DNA of 64,000 bases from Streptomyces sp. WM4235. GTDB taxonomy: Bacteria > Actinomycetota > Actinomycetes > Streptomycetales > Streptomycetaceae. Shown piece after piece: positions 39,523 through 46,784 of this stretch. Every line of letters starts with the position of its first letter. Positions within the stretch are counted from its first letter, which is position 1. The stretch spans positions 1-64,000 of the forward strand of contig NZ_LGDE01000024.1 of assembly GCF_001279725.1 (NCBI RefSeq), read 5' to 3'. A model generated the notes under the pieces. That model was not told the origin of the DNA, searched no databases, and worked only from the letters and a program-made list of their open reading frames with translations. The position numbers were made by a program, and so were the translations under genes.

Positions 39523-39798
39523 CAGCCTCGCCGGCGTTTGAGGCGCGGGGCCACACTCAGCCTCGCCGGCGTTTGAGGCGCGGGGCCACACTCAGCCTCG
39601 CCGGCGTTTGAGGCGCGGGGCCACACTCAGCCTCGCCGGCGTTTGAGGCGCGGGTCCGGGCGGAGCCCGGTGCCCGGCGGAGCCGGGGTTTCCCGGGGCT
39701 CCGCCCCAGACCCCGCGCCTCAAACGCCGGCGGGGCTGAAATGGCCGGGGTTTCCCGGGGCTCTGCCCGGACTCGCGCCTCAAACGCCGGCGGGGCTG
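39523..39798. repeat. 35-bp tandem repeat array with inverted copies
   Basis: Four forward units start CAGCCTCGCCGGCG and continue TTTGAGGCGCGGG. They begin at 39523, 39558, 39593 and 39628, an exact 35-bp period. Two inverted copies (about 39711-39738 and 39774-39798) can pair with them into long stems. The intervening segments carry GGGCGGAGCCC-type hairpins. Such a structure would act as a strong transcription block between thiG and the kinase gene, but no U tract is present. Confidence 0.9.
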
Positions 39799-39937
39799 GG
39801 AATGCCGGGCCCGGCCCGTACCGCCGGCGAGGCCGAGACGCCCGGACACCCCCGAGGGCCCCGCCGGCCAGGCGCCGGGCACGTCACAGGTGCGCTGCAA
39901 CCACCCCCGCCCGCGTCGGCGCACTCCGCGCCGCTCG

Positions 39938-39943
39938 TAGAAT
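39938..39943 (+). promoter_or_regulatory. Candidate -10 element for a leaderless kinase transcript
   Basis: TAGAAT lies 6 bp before the GTG start at 39950, which puts transcription start at or next to the start codon. No Shine-Dalgarno sequence precedes the GTG. The -35 is not obvious. Leaderless mRNAs are common in Streptomyces. Confidence 0.5.
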
Positions 39944-39949
39944 CGCCGG

Positions 39950-41860
39950 GTGGATACGACCCTGGATGACCCCCTCGTCGGGCGCGTGCTCGACGGCCGC
40001 TACCGCGTCGACGCCCGAATCGCGGCCGGCGGCATGGCCACGGTCTACCGGGCCCTCGACACCCGTCTCGACCGGATCCTCGCGCTGAAGGTGATGCACC
40101 CGGCCCTGGCCGCCGACGGCGCCTTCGTCGACCGCTTCATCCGTGAGGCGAAGTCCGTGGCGCGGCTCGCCCACCCCAACGTGGTCGCGGTCTTCGACCA
40201 GGGGACGGACGGCCCGTACACGTACCTCGCCATGGAGTACGTCTCCGGCTGCACCCTGCGCGACGTGCTCCGCGAGCGGGGCGCGCTGCGTCCCCGGGCG
40301 GCCCTGGACATCCTCGAACCGGTCCTCGCCGCCCTCGGCGCCGCCCACCGGGCCGGTTTCGTCCATCGGGACATGAAGCCCGAGAACGTGCTGATCGGCG
40401 ACGACGGCCGGGTCAAGGTCGCCGACTTCGGTCTGGTGCGCAGTGTGGACTCCGTCACGAACACCACCGGTTCGGTCCTCGGCACCGTCTCCTACCTCGC
40501 GCCCGAGCAGATCGAGAACGGGATCACCGACACCCGCGTGGACGTCTACGCCTGCGGTGTCGTCCTGTACGAGATGCTCACGGGCGCCAAGCCGCACAAC
40601 GGCGGCAGCCCCGCCCAGGTGCTCTACCAGCACCTCAACGAGGACGTCCCGGCCCCGTCGGCCGCCGTCCCCGGGCTGTCCGCCGGCCTGGACGAGCTCG
40701 TCGCGCTGGCGGCGGCCCGCAGCCCGGAACAGCGCCCCTCCGACGCCGCCGCCCTGCTCGGACTGACGCTCGAAGCCCGCGCCCGGTTGACCGACGCGGA
40801 ACTCGACGCCGAGCCGCCGCAGGCCCGCGCCGAGGTCCGGCCCGCCTCCGAGGACCGCACCAGCGTGATCGCGCGGCCCGTCACGGCGCAGCAGTCCGTG
40901 CACCACACCTCTCGCCTGGAGTCGCCCGCGCCGATCCCGCCCCGGCGTCGGCCGGCGGGGGGCCTGCGCGCGCCGCGCCGCGGCCCGCTGCTGATCGTCG
41001 CGGGAATACTGTTGGCCCTCGGTCTGGGGGCCGGCGTCTGGTACATCAACTCCGGGCAGTTCACGAAGGTCCCCAACCTGCTCGGCAAGTCGGAGCAGGA
41101 GGCCAGGTCGCAGCTGTCGGCGGCCGGGCTCGGCGTGAAGGGCGTGAACCGGAAGTTCAGCGACGCCTTCGACCGCGGCACCGTCATGAACACCGACCCG
41201 CCGAGCGGCAAGCGCATCCGCGGCAACGACGCCGTGACGATCACCCTCTCCCGCGGCCCCGAGGTCGTGAGCGTGCCGGCCCTGAAGGGCAAGCCTCTGG
41301 AGGCGGCGAAGGCGGAGCTGACGGCGGTCGGGCTGGCGCCCGGGATCGTCACCCAGTCGTTCAGCGAGGACGTCGCCCAGGGCTCCGTCATCAGCAGCGA
41401 TCCGGCGGGCGGGGAGAAGCGGGCCCCCGACACGGCGGTGGCGCTCGTCGTCAGCAAGGGCAGCCCGGTCCGGGTGCCGAGCGTCACCGGCCGGTCCGCG
41501 GACGAGGCCCGTTCGGCCCTGGAGGCCCTCGGCCTGAAGGTGGGTACGGCGGCCGAGCAGGTCAACTCCGCCTCGCCCGCCGGTACGGTCGCCAACCAGT
41601 CGATCGGGGCCGGCACCCAGGCCGCCGCGGGCGACACGGTCACCTTGACCCTCTCCAAGGGGCCCCGCCAGGTCCAGGTGCCGAATGTCACCGGCCAGGA
41701 CGTGGACGCCGCCCGGAAGGCGCTGGAGGGATCGGGCTTCAAGGTGAAGGTGGACCGGCCGTTCCTGTCGTTCAGCAACACCGTGGAGAGCCAGTCCGTG
41801 CCGGGCGGCCAGAACGCCGCCGAGGGCAGCACGATCACGATCAAGACCAAGGGGCTGTAG
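39950..41860 (+). CDS. PASTA-domain serine/threonine protein kinase
   Basis: 636 residues. The kinase domain (about 18-280) has Lys47, the catalytic loop HRDMKPEN (139-146), DFG (159-161) and a Thr/Ser-rich activation loop before APE. A Pro/Arg linker leads to one membrane helix (about 344-366). Four extracellular PASTA repeats (about 370-636) follow, such as VPSVTGRSADEARSALEALG. PASTA domains sense muropeptides or lipid II, which links it functionally to the dcw genes in this window. It is a PknB-type kinase and probably the S. coelicolor PkaF counterpart (by memory of position). The GTG start appears leaderless. Confidence 0.95.
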   Translation: MDTTLDDPLVGRVLDGRYRVDARIAAGGMATVYRALDTRLDRILALKVMHPALAADGAFVDRFIREAKSVARLAHPNVVAVFDQGTDGPYTYLAMEYVSGCTLRDVLRERGALRPRAALDILEPVLAALGAAHRAGFVHRDMKPENVLIGDDGRVKVADFGLVRSVDSVTNTTGSVLGTVSYLAPEQIENGITDTRVDVYACGVVLYEMLTGAKPHNGGSPAQVLYQHLNEDVPAPSAAVPGLSAGLDELVALAAARSPEQRPSDAAALLGLTLEARARLTDAELDAEPPQARAEVRPASEDRTSVIARPVTAQQSVHHTSRLESPAPIPPRRRPAGGLRAPRRGPLLIVAGILLALGLGAGVWYINSGQFTKVPNLLGKSEQEARSQLSAAGLGVKGVNRKFSDAFDRGTVMNTDPPSGKRIRGNDAVTITLSRGPEVVSVPALKGKPLEAAKAELTAVGLAPGIVTQSFSEDVAQGSVISSDPAGGEKRAPDTAVALVVSKGSPVRVPSVTGRSADEARSALEALGLKVGTAAEQVNSASPAGTVANQSIGAGTQAAAGDTVTLTLSKGPRQVQVPNVTGQDVDAARKALEGSGFKVKVDRPFLSFSNTVESQSVPGGQNAAEGSTITIKTKGL

Positions 41861-41862
41861 GC

Positions 41863-42723
41863 GTGACACGCAATCCGGTGGGCGGGCACGTCCCCGTCGC
41901 GGGCGGCCTCGCCTCGGTCGGGCTCTCGTACGCCCACGAGATGGGTGCCGAGGCCGTCCAGGTCTTCGTGGCCAATCCTCGCGGGTGGGCGACCCCCGTC
42001 GGGAACCCGGCGCAGGACGAGTTGTTCCGTGAGGAGTGCGCGCGGGAGTCGATCCCCGCGTACGTGCACGCGCCGTACCTGATCAACTTCGGCTCGCACA
42101 CCGGGGCGACCGTCGAGAAGTCGGTGGACTCCCTGCGGCACTCGCTGCGCCGGGGCCGTGAGATCGGTGCGCGCGGCGTGGTCGTCCACACCGGCTCCGC
42201 CACCGGGGGCCGACCGCGCGAGGAGGCGTACGCGCAGGTCAGGGAGCACATGCTGCCGCTCCTGGAGGAACTGACGCACGACGACGACCCGTTCCTGCTG
42301 TTGGAGTCCACGGCCGGTCAGGGGTTCTCCCTGTGCTCGCGCACCTGGGACTTCGGGCCGTACTTCGACGCCCTGGACCACCATCCGAAGCTCGGGATCT
42401 GCCTGGACACCTGCCACGTCTTCGCGGCCGGGCACGATCTGGCGGAGACGGGCGGCACCAAGCGGACGCTGGATCTCCTGGTGGAGACGGTGGGCGAGGG
42501 CCGGCTGAAACTCGTCCACGCCAACGACTCCAAGGAGGGTGTCGGCGCCCACAAGGACCGGCACGAGAACATCGGCCAGGGGCACATCGGCCGGGAGGCG
42601 TTCGCCGAGCTGTTCACCCACGCGGCGATGGACGGGGTACCGCTGATCATCGAGACGCCGGGCGGCAAAGAGGGTCACGCGGCGGATGTGGCGCTGCTGA
42701 AGGAGCTGCGCGGCCCGAGGTGA
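41863..42723 (+). CDS. nfo: Deoxyribonuclease IV (AP endonuclease, Nfo family)
   Basis: 286 residues, TIM barrel of the AP2Ec family. Metal-ligand motifs are visible: YVHAPYLINFGS, VVHTGSATG, LLLESTAGQG, ICLDTCHVFAAGHD, VHANDSKEGVGAHKDRHENIG and IIETPGG. It cleaves abasic sites in base excision repair. The GTG at 41863 is 2 bp after the kinase stop, so both are probably cotranscribed. Confidence 0.94.
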   Translation: MTRNPVGGHVPVAGGLASVGLSYAHEMGAEAVQVFVANPRGWATPVGNPAQDELFREECARESIPAYVHAPYLINFGSHTGATVEKSVDSLRHSLRRGREIGARGVVVHTGSATGGRPREEAYAQVREHMLPLLEELTHDDDPFLLLESTAGQGFSLCSRTWDFGPYFDALDHHPKLGICLDTCHVFAAGHDLAETGGTKRTLDLLVETVGEGRLKLVHANDSKEGVGAHKDRHENIGQGHIGREAFAELFTHAAMDGVPLIIETPGGKEGHAADVALLKELRGPR

Positions 42724-42748
42724 CACACCGGGCGGCGAACGCCCGGGA

Positions 42749-42765
42749 ATACCCCTGGGGGGTAT
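42749..42765. promoter_or_regulatory. CsoR-like copper-responsive operator
   Basis: ATACCCC (42749-42755) and GGGGTAT (42759-42765) form an inverted repeat with a TGG spacer, overlapping a TATAC that could be a -10. G/C-tract inverted repeats of the form TACCC-n-GGGGTAT are the known targets of CsoR copper repressors. It lies 53 bp before a His-rich DUF4396 gene. Copper control is inferred from this match. Confidence 0.7.
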
Positions 42766-42817
42766 ACGGTTCCGCTTGTCGCAGACCCGTTCCTCAGCCG
42801 TTCCCAGGGGGCATTCG

Positions 42818-43354
42818 ATGGATCACGCGCACGCACACCACGAACAACCCGAACACCAACGCGCCGACCACCACGGCAGCACCCCCGACGGCGGCCACGG
42901 CCACGACGCCCACGGCCGGGTCAGTTGGGCCATGGCCGCGAAGGCCACCCTGCACTGCCTCACCGGATGCGCCATCGGCGAGGTGCTGGGCATGATCATC
43001 GGTACCGCGCTGGGCTGGGGCAACCTGGCCACGATGATCCTGGCGATCGTCCTCGCGTTCCTCTTCGGCTACGCGCTCACCCTGCGCGGCGTCCTCGGCG
43101 CCGGCGTGGACCTCCGCACGGCCGTCCGGGTGGCGCTGGCGGCCGACACCCTCTCGATCGCCGTGATGGAGCTGATCGACAACGGGGTGATCGCCCTGTG
43201 GCCGGGCGCCATGGACGCCCACCTCTCGGACCCGCTGTTCTGGATCGTGCTGGCCATCGCGCTCGCGGCCGCCTTCGTGATCACCACACCGGTCAACAAG
43301 TGGATGATCGGCCGCGGCAAGGGACACGCGGTCGTCCACCGGTACCACCACTGA
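42818..43354 (+). CDS. DUF4396 membrane protein with His-rich N terminus
   Basis: 178 residues. The first 35 contain a dozen histidines (MDHAHAHHEQPEHQRADHHG then GHGHDAHG), a likely metal-binding tail. About four membrane helices follow (about 58-78, 84-100, 112-135, 148-168), with CLTGCAIGEVLGM as a possible Cys metal motif. A CsoR-like box precedes it. A role in copper handling is inferred; DUF4396 has no proven biochemical function. An in-frame extension to 42776 would run into the promoter and is not favoured. It is convergent with the next gene, 10 bp away. Confidence 0.86.
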   Translation: MDHAHAHHEQPEHQRADHHGSTPDGGHGHDAHGRVSWAMAAKATLHCLTGCAIGEVLGMIIGTALGWGNLATMILAIVLAFLFGYALTLRGVLGAGVDLRTAVRVALAADTLSIAVMELIDNGVIALWPGAMDAHLSDPLFWIVLAIALAAAFVITTPVNKWMIGRGKGHAVVHRYHH

Positions 43355-43364
43355 AACGCGGCGG

Positions 43365-43997
43365 TCAGAGCTCCGGACCGTCCCCCGGCTCCTCCTGGTA
43401 CGAGTAGCGCTGCTCGCGCCAGGGGTCACCGACGTTGTGGTAGCCCCGCTCCTCCCAGAAACCCCGCCGGTCGGCGGTCATGTACTCGATGCCGCGGACC
43501 CACTTGGGGCCCTTCCAGGCGTAGAGGTGCGGGACCACGAGACGCAGGGGGAAACCATGCTCGGCGGTCAGCAGTTCGCCACCCTGATGGGTGGCGAAGA
43601 CCGTCCGGTCCGCGGCGAAATCCGCCAATCGCATGTTCGAACTGAAGCCGTACTCGGCCCACACCATCACGTGCGTGACCTGGGGGGCCGGCGGGGCGAG
43701 GGCGAGGACGGTACGGGCGCGGACCCCGCCCCATTCGGCCCCGAGCATGCTGAACTTCGTCACGCAGTGCAGGTCGGCCACGACCGACTCGAACGGCAGG
43801 GCCGCGAACTCCTCGTGGTTCCAGCAGTGCTTGTCACCGTCGGCCGTCGCGCCGAAGACGCGGAACTCCCAGCGGTCCGGCTTGAACTTGGGGACCGGGC
43901 CGTAGTGGGTGACCGGCCAGCCGCGCTGCAACCGTTGGCCCGGAGGAAGCTCGAACTGCTCTGCTTCCGGAGATTCCCGGCTTTCCGGCTGACCCAT
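43365..43997 (-). CDS. Sulfite oxidase-like molybdopterin-dependent oxidoreductase
   Basis: 210 residues, a single SuOx-fold molybdopterin domain. The predicted molybdenum-ligating Cys is in ADLHCVTKFSMLGAEWGGV. GFSSNMRLADF, FATHQGGELLTAEHGFPLRLV and YAWKGPKWVRGIE are family motifs. No Tat signal peptide is present, so it should be cytoplasmic, unlike MsrP/YedY. The C-terminal dimerisation domain of true sulfite oxidases is missing. The substrate is unknown. Confidence 0.9.
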   Translation of the reverse strand: MGQPESRESPEAEQFELPPGQRLQRGWPVTHYGPVPKFKPDRWEFRVFGATADGDKHCWNHEEFAALPFESVVADLHCVTKFSMLGAEWGGVRARTVLALAPPAPQVTHVMVWAEYGFSSNMRLADFAADRTVFATHQGGELLTAEHGFPLRLVVPHLYAWKGPKWVRGIEYMTADRRGFWEERGYHNVGDPWREQRYSYQEEPGDGPEL

Positions 43998-44170
43998 GAC
44001 TCCATGGTGACAGACTCGTCGGGGTGGTCATGACCAGGTCTGGACCGATTCGGGCAAGTCACGGCAACTCCCACTAAGGAGGCACTTACTGGACGCCCCC
44101 GGGTGGCGGTGCAAGGATGCGCGCACCTGCCCAGTCACTTAGCTGACATTGCTTGGAAGGAGCCTCTGCG

Positions 44171-44650
44171 ATGCAGGGCGACCCCGAGGTCCTTGAGTTT
44201 CTCAACGAGCAGCTGACCGGCGAGCTCACGGCGATCAACCAGTACTGGCTGCACTACCGCATCCAGGACAACAAGGGTTGGACGAAGCTCGCCAACTACA
44301 CCCGTGCCGAGTCCATCGACGAGATGAAGCACGCGGACAAGATCACCGAGCGCATCCTCATGCTCGACGGTCTGCCCAACTATCAGCGCCTCTTCCACGT
44401 CCGCGTGGGCCAGACGCTGACGGAGATGTTCCAGGCGGACCGCCAGGTCGAGGTCGAGGCCATCGACCGCCTCAAGCGCGGCATCGAGGTCATGCGCGGC
44501 AAGGGTGACATCACCTCCGCGCGCCTCTTCGAGGAGATCCTGGAGGACGAGGAGCACCACATCGACTACCTCGACACCCAGCTGGAACTGATCGAGAGCA
44601 TCGGGGAGCCGCTCTACATCGCGCAGCTGATCGAGCAGCCGGAGAGCTGA
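44171..44650 (+). CDS. bfr: Bacterioferritin
   Basis: 159-residue four-helix bundle. Met52 in SIDEMKHADK is the expected axial haem ligand. Ferroxidase-centre residues are Glu18 (TGELTAINQYW), Glu51/His54, Glu94 and Glu127/His130 (EDEEHHIDYLDTQ). It oxidises and stores iron in a 24-mer. The ATG at 44171 has a GGAAGGAG site. It is convergent with bfd, whose product releases the stored iron. Confidence 0.97.
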   Translation: MQGDPEVLEFLNEQLTGELTAINQYWLHYRIQDNKGWTKLANYTRAESIDEMKHADKITERILMLDGLPNYQRLFHVRVGQTLTEMFQADRQVEVEAIDRLKRGIEVMRGKGDITSARLFEEILEDEEHHIDYLDTQLELIESIGEPLYIAQLIEQPES

Positions 44651-44700
44651 GCCGCGCCGGTGCGCCGGGCCGCTTCGGCGAGCCGGGCCACTTCGGTCCG

Positions 44701-44940
44701 CTAGGCCGCTTCGGCGAGCTGCGGGTCGGCGGCGAGCACGGCCGCCGCGTTGCCCGTCTCCAGCAGTTCGCGGCGGGGGCACGCCCCGCGGCCGAGGATT
44801 CCCTGGATGGTCCGCACGCACGAACCGCAGTCCGTTCCGGCCTTGGTCTCCGAGGCGATCTGGCGGGGGGTGCACGCCCCGGCAGCCGCGTGGTCCTTGA
44901 CCTGCTTGTCGGTGATCCCGAAACAAGAGCAGACGTACAC
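44701..44940 (-). CDS. bfd: Bacterioferritin-associated ferredoxin Bfd
   Basis: About 79 residues binding one [2Fe-2S] cluster through Cys in VCSCFG and DCGSC. It reduces the bacterioferritin haem so that stored iron can leave. The start is placed at GTG 44940 because AGGGAGGTGA lies 5 bp upstream, giving MYVCSCFGITDKQ. GTG 44949 or 44979 would add only a few basic residues and lie in or before that site. An iron box (44986-45004) sits just upstream, so the gene is likely induced by iron starvation. Confidence 0.9.
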   Translation of the reverse strand: MYVCSCFGITDKQVKDHAAAGACTPRQIASETKAGTDCGSCVRTIQGILGRGACPRRELLETGNAAAVLAADPQLAEAA

Positions 44941-44985
44941 GCGGTTCACCTCCCTGGCAGGAATGGTTCGACGAGCCATCCCCTA

Positions 44986-45004
44986 TTCGGTGAGGCTTAC
45001 CTAA
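44986..45004 (-). promoter_or_regulatory. DmdR/IdeR-type iron box upstream of bfd
   Basis: TTCGGTGAGGCTTACCTAA matches 16 of 19 positions of the IdeR/DmdR1 consensus TTAGGTTAGGCTAACCTAA. It is 46 bp upstream of the bfd GTG. Binding of the iron-loaded repressor would shut bfd off when iron is plentiful, fitting the role of Bfd in iron release. Confidence 0.85.
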
Positions 45005-45040
45005 CCATACCCAAACTTAGGGTCCCCTAAAAGACCTGGA

Positions 45041-45087
45041 TACGACGGTGGGGCACGGATCACATCGATCCGTGCCCCACCGTCGTA
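45041..45087 (-). terminator. Strong intrinsic terminator after the DAHP synthase gene
   Basis: A perfect 20-bp stem (45041-45060 with 45068-45087) has a 7-nt loop CACATCG. On the minus strand it is followed about 9 nt later by CTTTTAG. It lies 31 bp past the aroH stop and insulates it from bfd. It is the longest perfect hairpin seen in the window. Confidence 0.88.
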
Positions 45088-45117
45088 CGAAGCCACGTAC
45101 TGATCGCGCGCCGCGTC

Positions 45118-46467
45118 CTACTGGTCGCGGTACATCTCGGCCACCAGGAACGCGAGGTCCAGGGACTGGCTGCGGTTGAGCCGCGGGTCACAGGCCGTCT
45201 CGTAGCGCTGGTGCAGGTCGTCGACGAAGATCTCGTCGCCGCCGCCCACGCACTCGGTGACGTCGTCACCGGTGAGCTCGACGTGGATGCCGCCCGGGTG
45301 GGTGCCCAGCGCCTTGTGGACCTCGAAGAAGCCCTTGACCTCGTCGAGCACGTCGTCGAAGCGACGCGTCTTGTGGCCGGACGCCGCCTCGAAGGTGTTG
45401 CCGTGCATCGGGTCGGTGACCCAGGCGACGGTCGCACCGGACGCGGTGACCTTCTCGACCAGCTCGGGGAGCTTGTCGCGGACCTTGTCGGCGCCCATGC
45501 GGACGACGAAGGTGAGCCGGCCGGGCTCGCGCTCGGGGTCCAGGCGGTCGATGTAGGTCAGCGCCTCGTCCACGGTGGTCGTGGGGCCGAGCTTGATGCC
45601 GATCGGGTTGGCGATCCGCGAGCAGAACTCGATGTGCGCGTGGTCCAGCTGACGGGTGCGCTCACCGATCCAGACCATGTGGCCCGAGGTGTCGTACAGC
45701 TTGCCGGTCCGCGAGTCGGTGCGGGTCAGCGCGCCCTCGTAGTCCAGGAGCAGCGCCTCGTGGGAGGCGTAGAACTCGACCGCCTTGAACTCGGCCGGGT
45801 CGGTGCCGCAGGCCTTCATGAAGTTCAGCGCGTTGTCGATCTCCCGCGCGAGCTGCTCGTAGCGCTGCCCGGACGGGGAGGACTTCACGAAGTCCTGGTT
45901 CCAGGCGTGCACCTGGCGCAGGTCGGCGTAGCCGCCGGTGGTGAAGGCGCGGACCAGGTTCAGCGTGGAGGCCGACGCGTGGTACATGCGCTTCAGCCGC
46001 TCGGGGTCCGGGATCCGGTCCTCTTCGGTGAAGGCGAAGCCGTTGACGGAGTCGCCGCGGTAGGTCGGCAGGGTGATGCCGTCGCGGGTCTCGGTGTCCT
46101 TGGAGCGCGGCTTGGAGTACTGGCCGGCGATGCGGCCGACCTTGACGACCGGCACGGAGGCGGCGTACGTCAGGACGGCGCTCATCTGGAGCAGCGTCTT
46201 CAGCTTGGCACGGATGTGCTCGGCGGACACGGCGTCGAAGGCCTCGGCACAGTCGCCGCCCTGCAGCAGGAACGCCTCGCCCTTGGCGACGGCTCCCAGA
46301 CGGGCGCGCAGCTGGTCGCACTCACCCGCGAACACGAGGGGAGGATACGACTCGAGGTCCGCGACGACAGCGCGCAGGGCCTCGGCATCGGGGTACGAAG
46401 GCTGCTGCGCCGCGGGAAGGTCTCGCCAGGTCGCCTTGGTGGCGGGGGCTTGGGTTTCAGCGTTCAC
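45118..46467 (-). CDS. aroH: Class II 3-deoxy-D-arabino-heptulosonate 7-phosphate synthase
   Basis: 449 residues. The class II signatures WRDLPAAQQPSYPD, LLQGGDCAEAF, GRIAGQYSKPRSK, YRGDSVNGF and WVTDPMHGNTFEA are all present. It condenses PEP and erythrose 4-phosphate, the first shikimate step. The GTG at 46467 has GAGG 5 bp upstream; an adjacent GTG at 46473 is possible. It is divergent from the trp leader and trpEG. A possible -10 TAATGT lies at 46481-46486. Naming varies (aroH/aroG/aroF). Confidence 0.95.
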   Translation of the reverse strand: MNAETQAPATKATWRDLPAAQQPSYPDAEALRAVVADLESYPPLVFAGECDQLRARLGAVAKGEAFLLQGGDCAEAFDAVSAEHIRAKLKTLLQMSAVLTYAASVPVVKVGRIAGQYSKPRSKDTETRDGITLPTYRGDSVNGFAFTEEDRIPDPERLKRMYHASASTLNLVRAFTTGGYADLRQVHAWNQDFVKSSPSGQRYEQLAREIDNALNFMKACGTDPAEFKAVEFYASHEALLLDYEGALTRTDSRTGKLYDTSGHMVWIGERTRQLDHAHIEFCSRIANPIGIKLGPTTTVDEALTYIDRLDPEREPGRLTFVVRMGADKVRDKLPELVEKVTASGATVAWVTDPMHGNTFEAASGHKTRRFDDVLDEVKGFFEVHKALGTHPGGIHVELTGDDVTECVGGGDEIFVDDLHQRYETACDPRLNRSQSLDLAFLVAEMYRDQ

Positions 46468-46604
46468 GGTCACCTCGTACACATTACGGCGTCGCACGTC
46501 GCGTCCAGCCCGGTGCCCACTTCCTGAGACGGATGTCTCTCGGAATGCGACCCGCCCCCGCGGACGCTTCGTCTGCCTCCCCGGCGTGGGCTATCGTCGG
46601 CGGC

Positions 46605-46673
46605 ATGTACGCGCACTCGAACCAGAACTGGTGGTGGCCCGCTTCCGGCGGCCCACTCCTCGCGCGTACGTAG
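46605..46673 (+). CDS. trp leader peptide (attenuator), Trp-Trp-Trp
   Basis: A 22-codon ORF reading MYAHSNQNWWWP followed by ASGGPLLART and TAG. Three consecutive TGG codons occupy 46629-46637. It lies 112 bp upstream of trpEG and is followed at once by a terminator hairpin. TATCGT at 46592-46597 is a candidate -10, so the leader mRNA may be leaderless or nearly so. Ribosome stalling at the Trp codons would sense charged tRNA-Trp. Attenuation of trpE(G) by such a leader is known in Streptomyces venezuelae. Confidence 0.92.
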   Translation: MYAHSNQNWWWPASGGPLLART

Positions 46674-46689
46674 ACGACTCGAACGACGC

Positions 46690-46714
46690 GAAGGCCGCCC
46701 GAGGGGCGGCCTTC
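46690..46714 (+). terminator. trp attenuator terminator with alternative antiterminator
   Basis: GAAGGCCGCC (46690-46699) pairs with GGCGGCCTTC (46705-46714). An identical GGCGGCC lies inside the leader ORF at 46647-46653 and can instead pair with GGCCGCC (46693-46699), which would prevent the terminator. This gives the two exclusive structures needed for ribosome-mediated attenuation. The tail after the stem is weak in U (GCGTTT). Confidence 0.85.
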
Positions 46715-46784
46715 GGCGTTTCCGGGCCCGGGCCGGCCCCTCTCACCCCATCTCCTCCGAGATCTCCGAGAAGGACGCCCGCCC

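Larger units (their letters stand above)
39499..39949. other. Gene-free region holding repeats and the kinase promoter
   Basis: 451 bp without a credible gene. Most of it is the GCCGGCGTTTGAGGCGCGGG repeat family (39523-39798). About 150 bp of unique sequence follows, ending in the candidate -10 of the PASTA kinase. No other structure was recognised. Confidence 0.7.

Noticed and set aside
39523..39663. 35-bp tandem repeats as a CRISPR array
   Set aside because: The unit repeats without unique spacers and no cas gene is present.
44668..44719. 16-bp direct repeat GGCCGCTTCGGCGAGC at 44668 and 44704 as an attachment site
   Set aside because: No integrase or cargo lies between; it is more likely a small local duplication at the 3' end of bfd.
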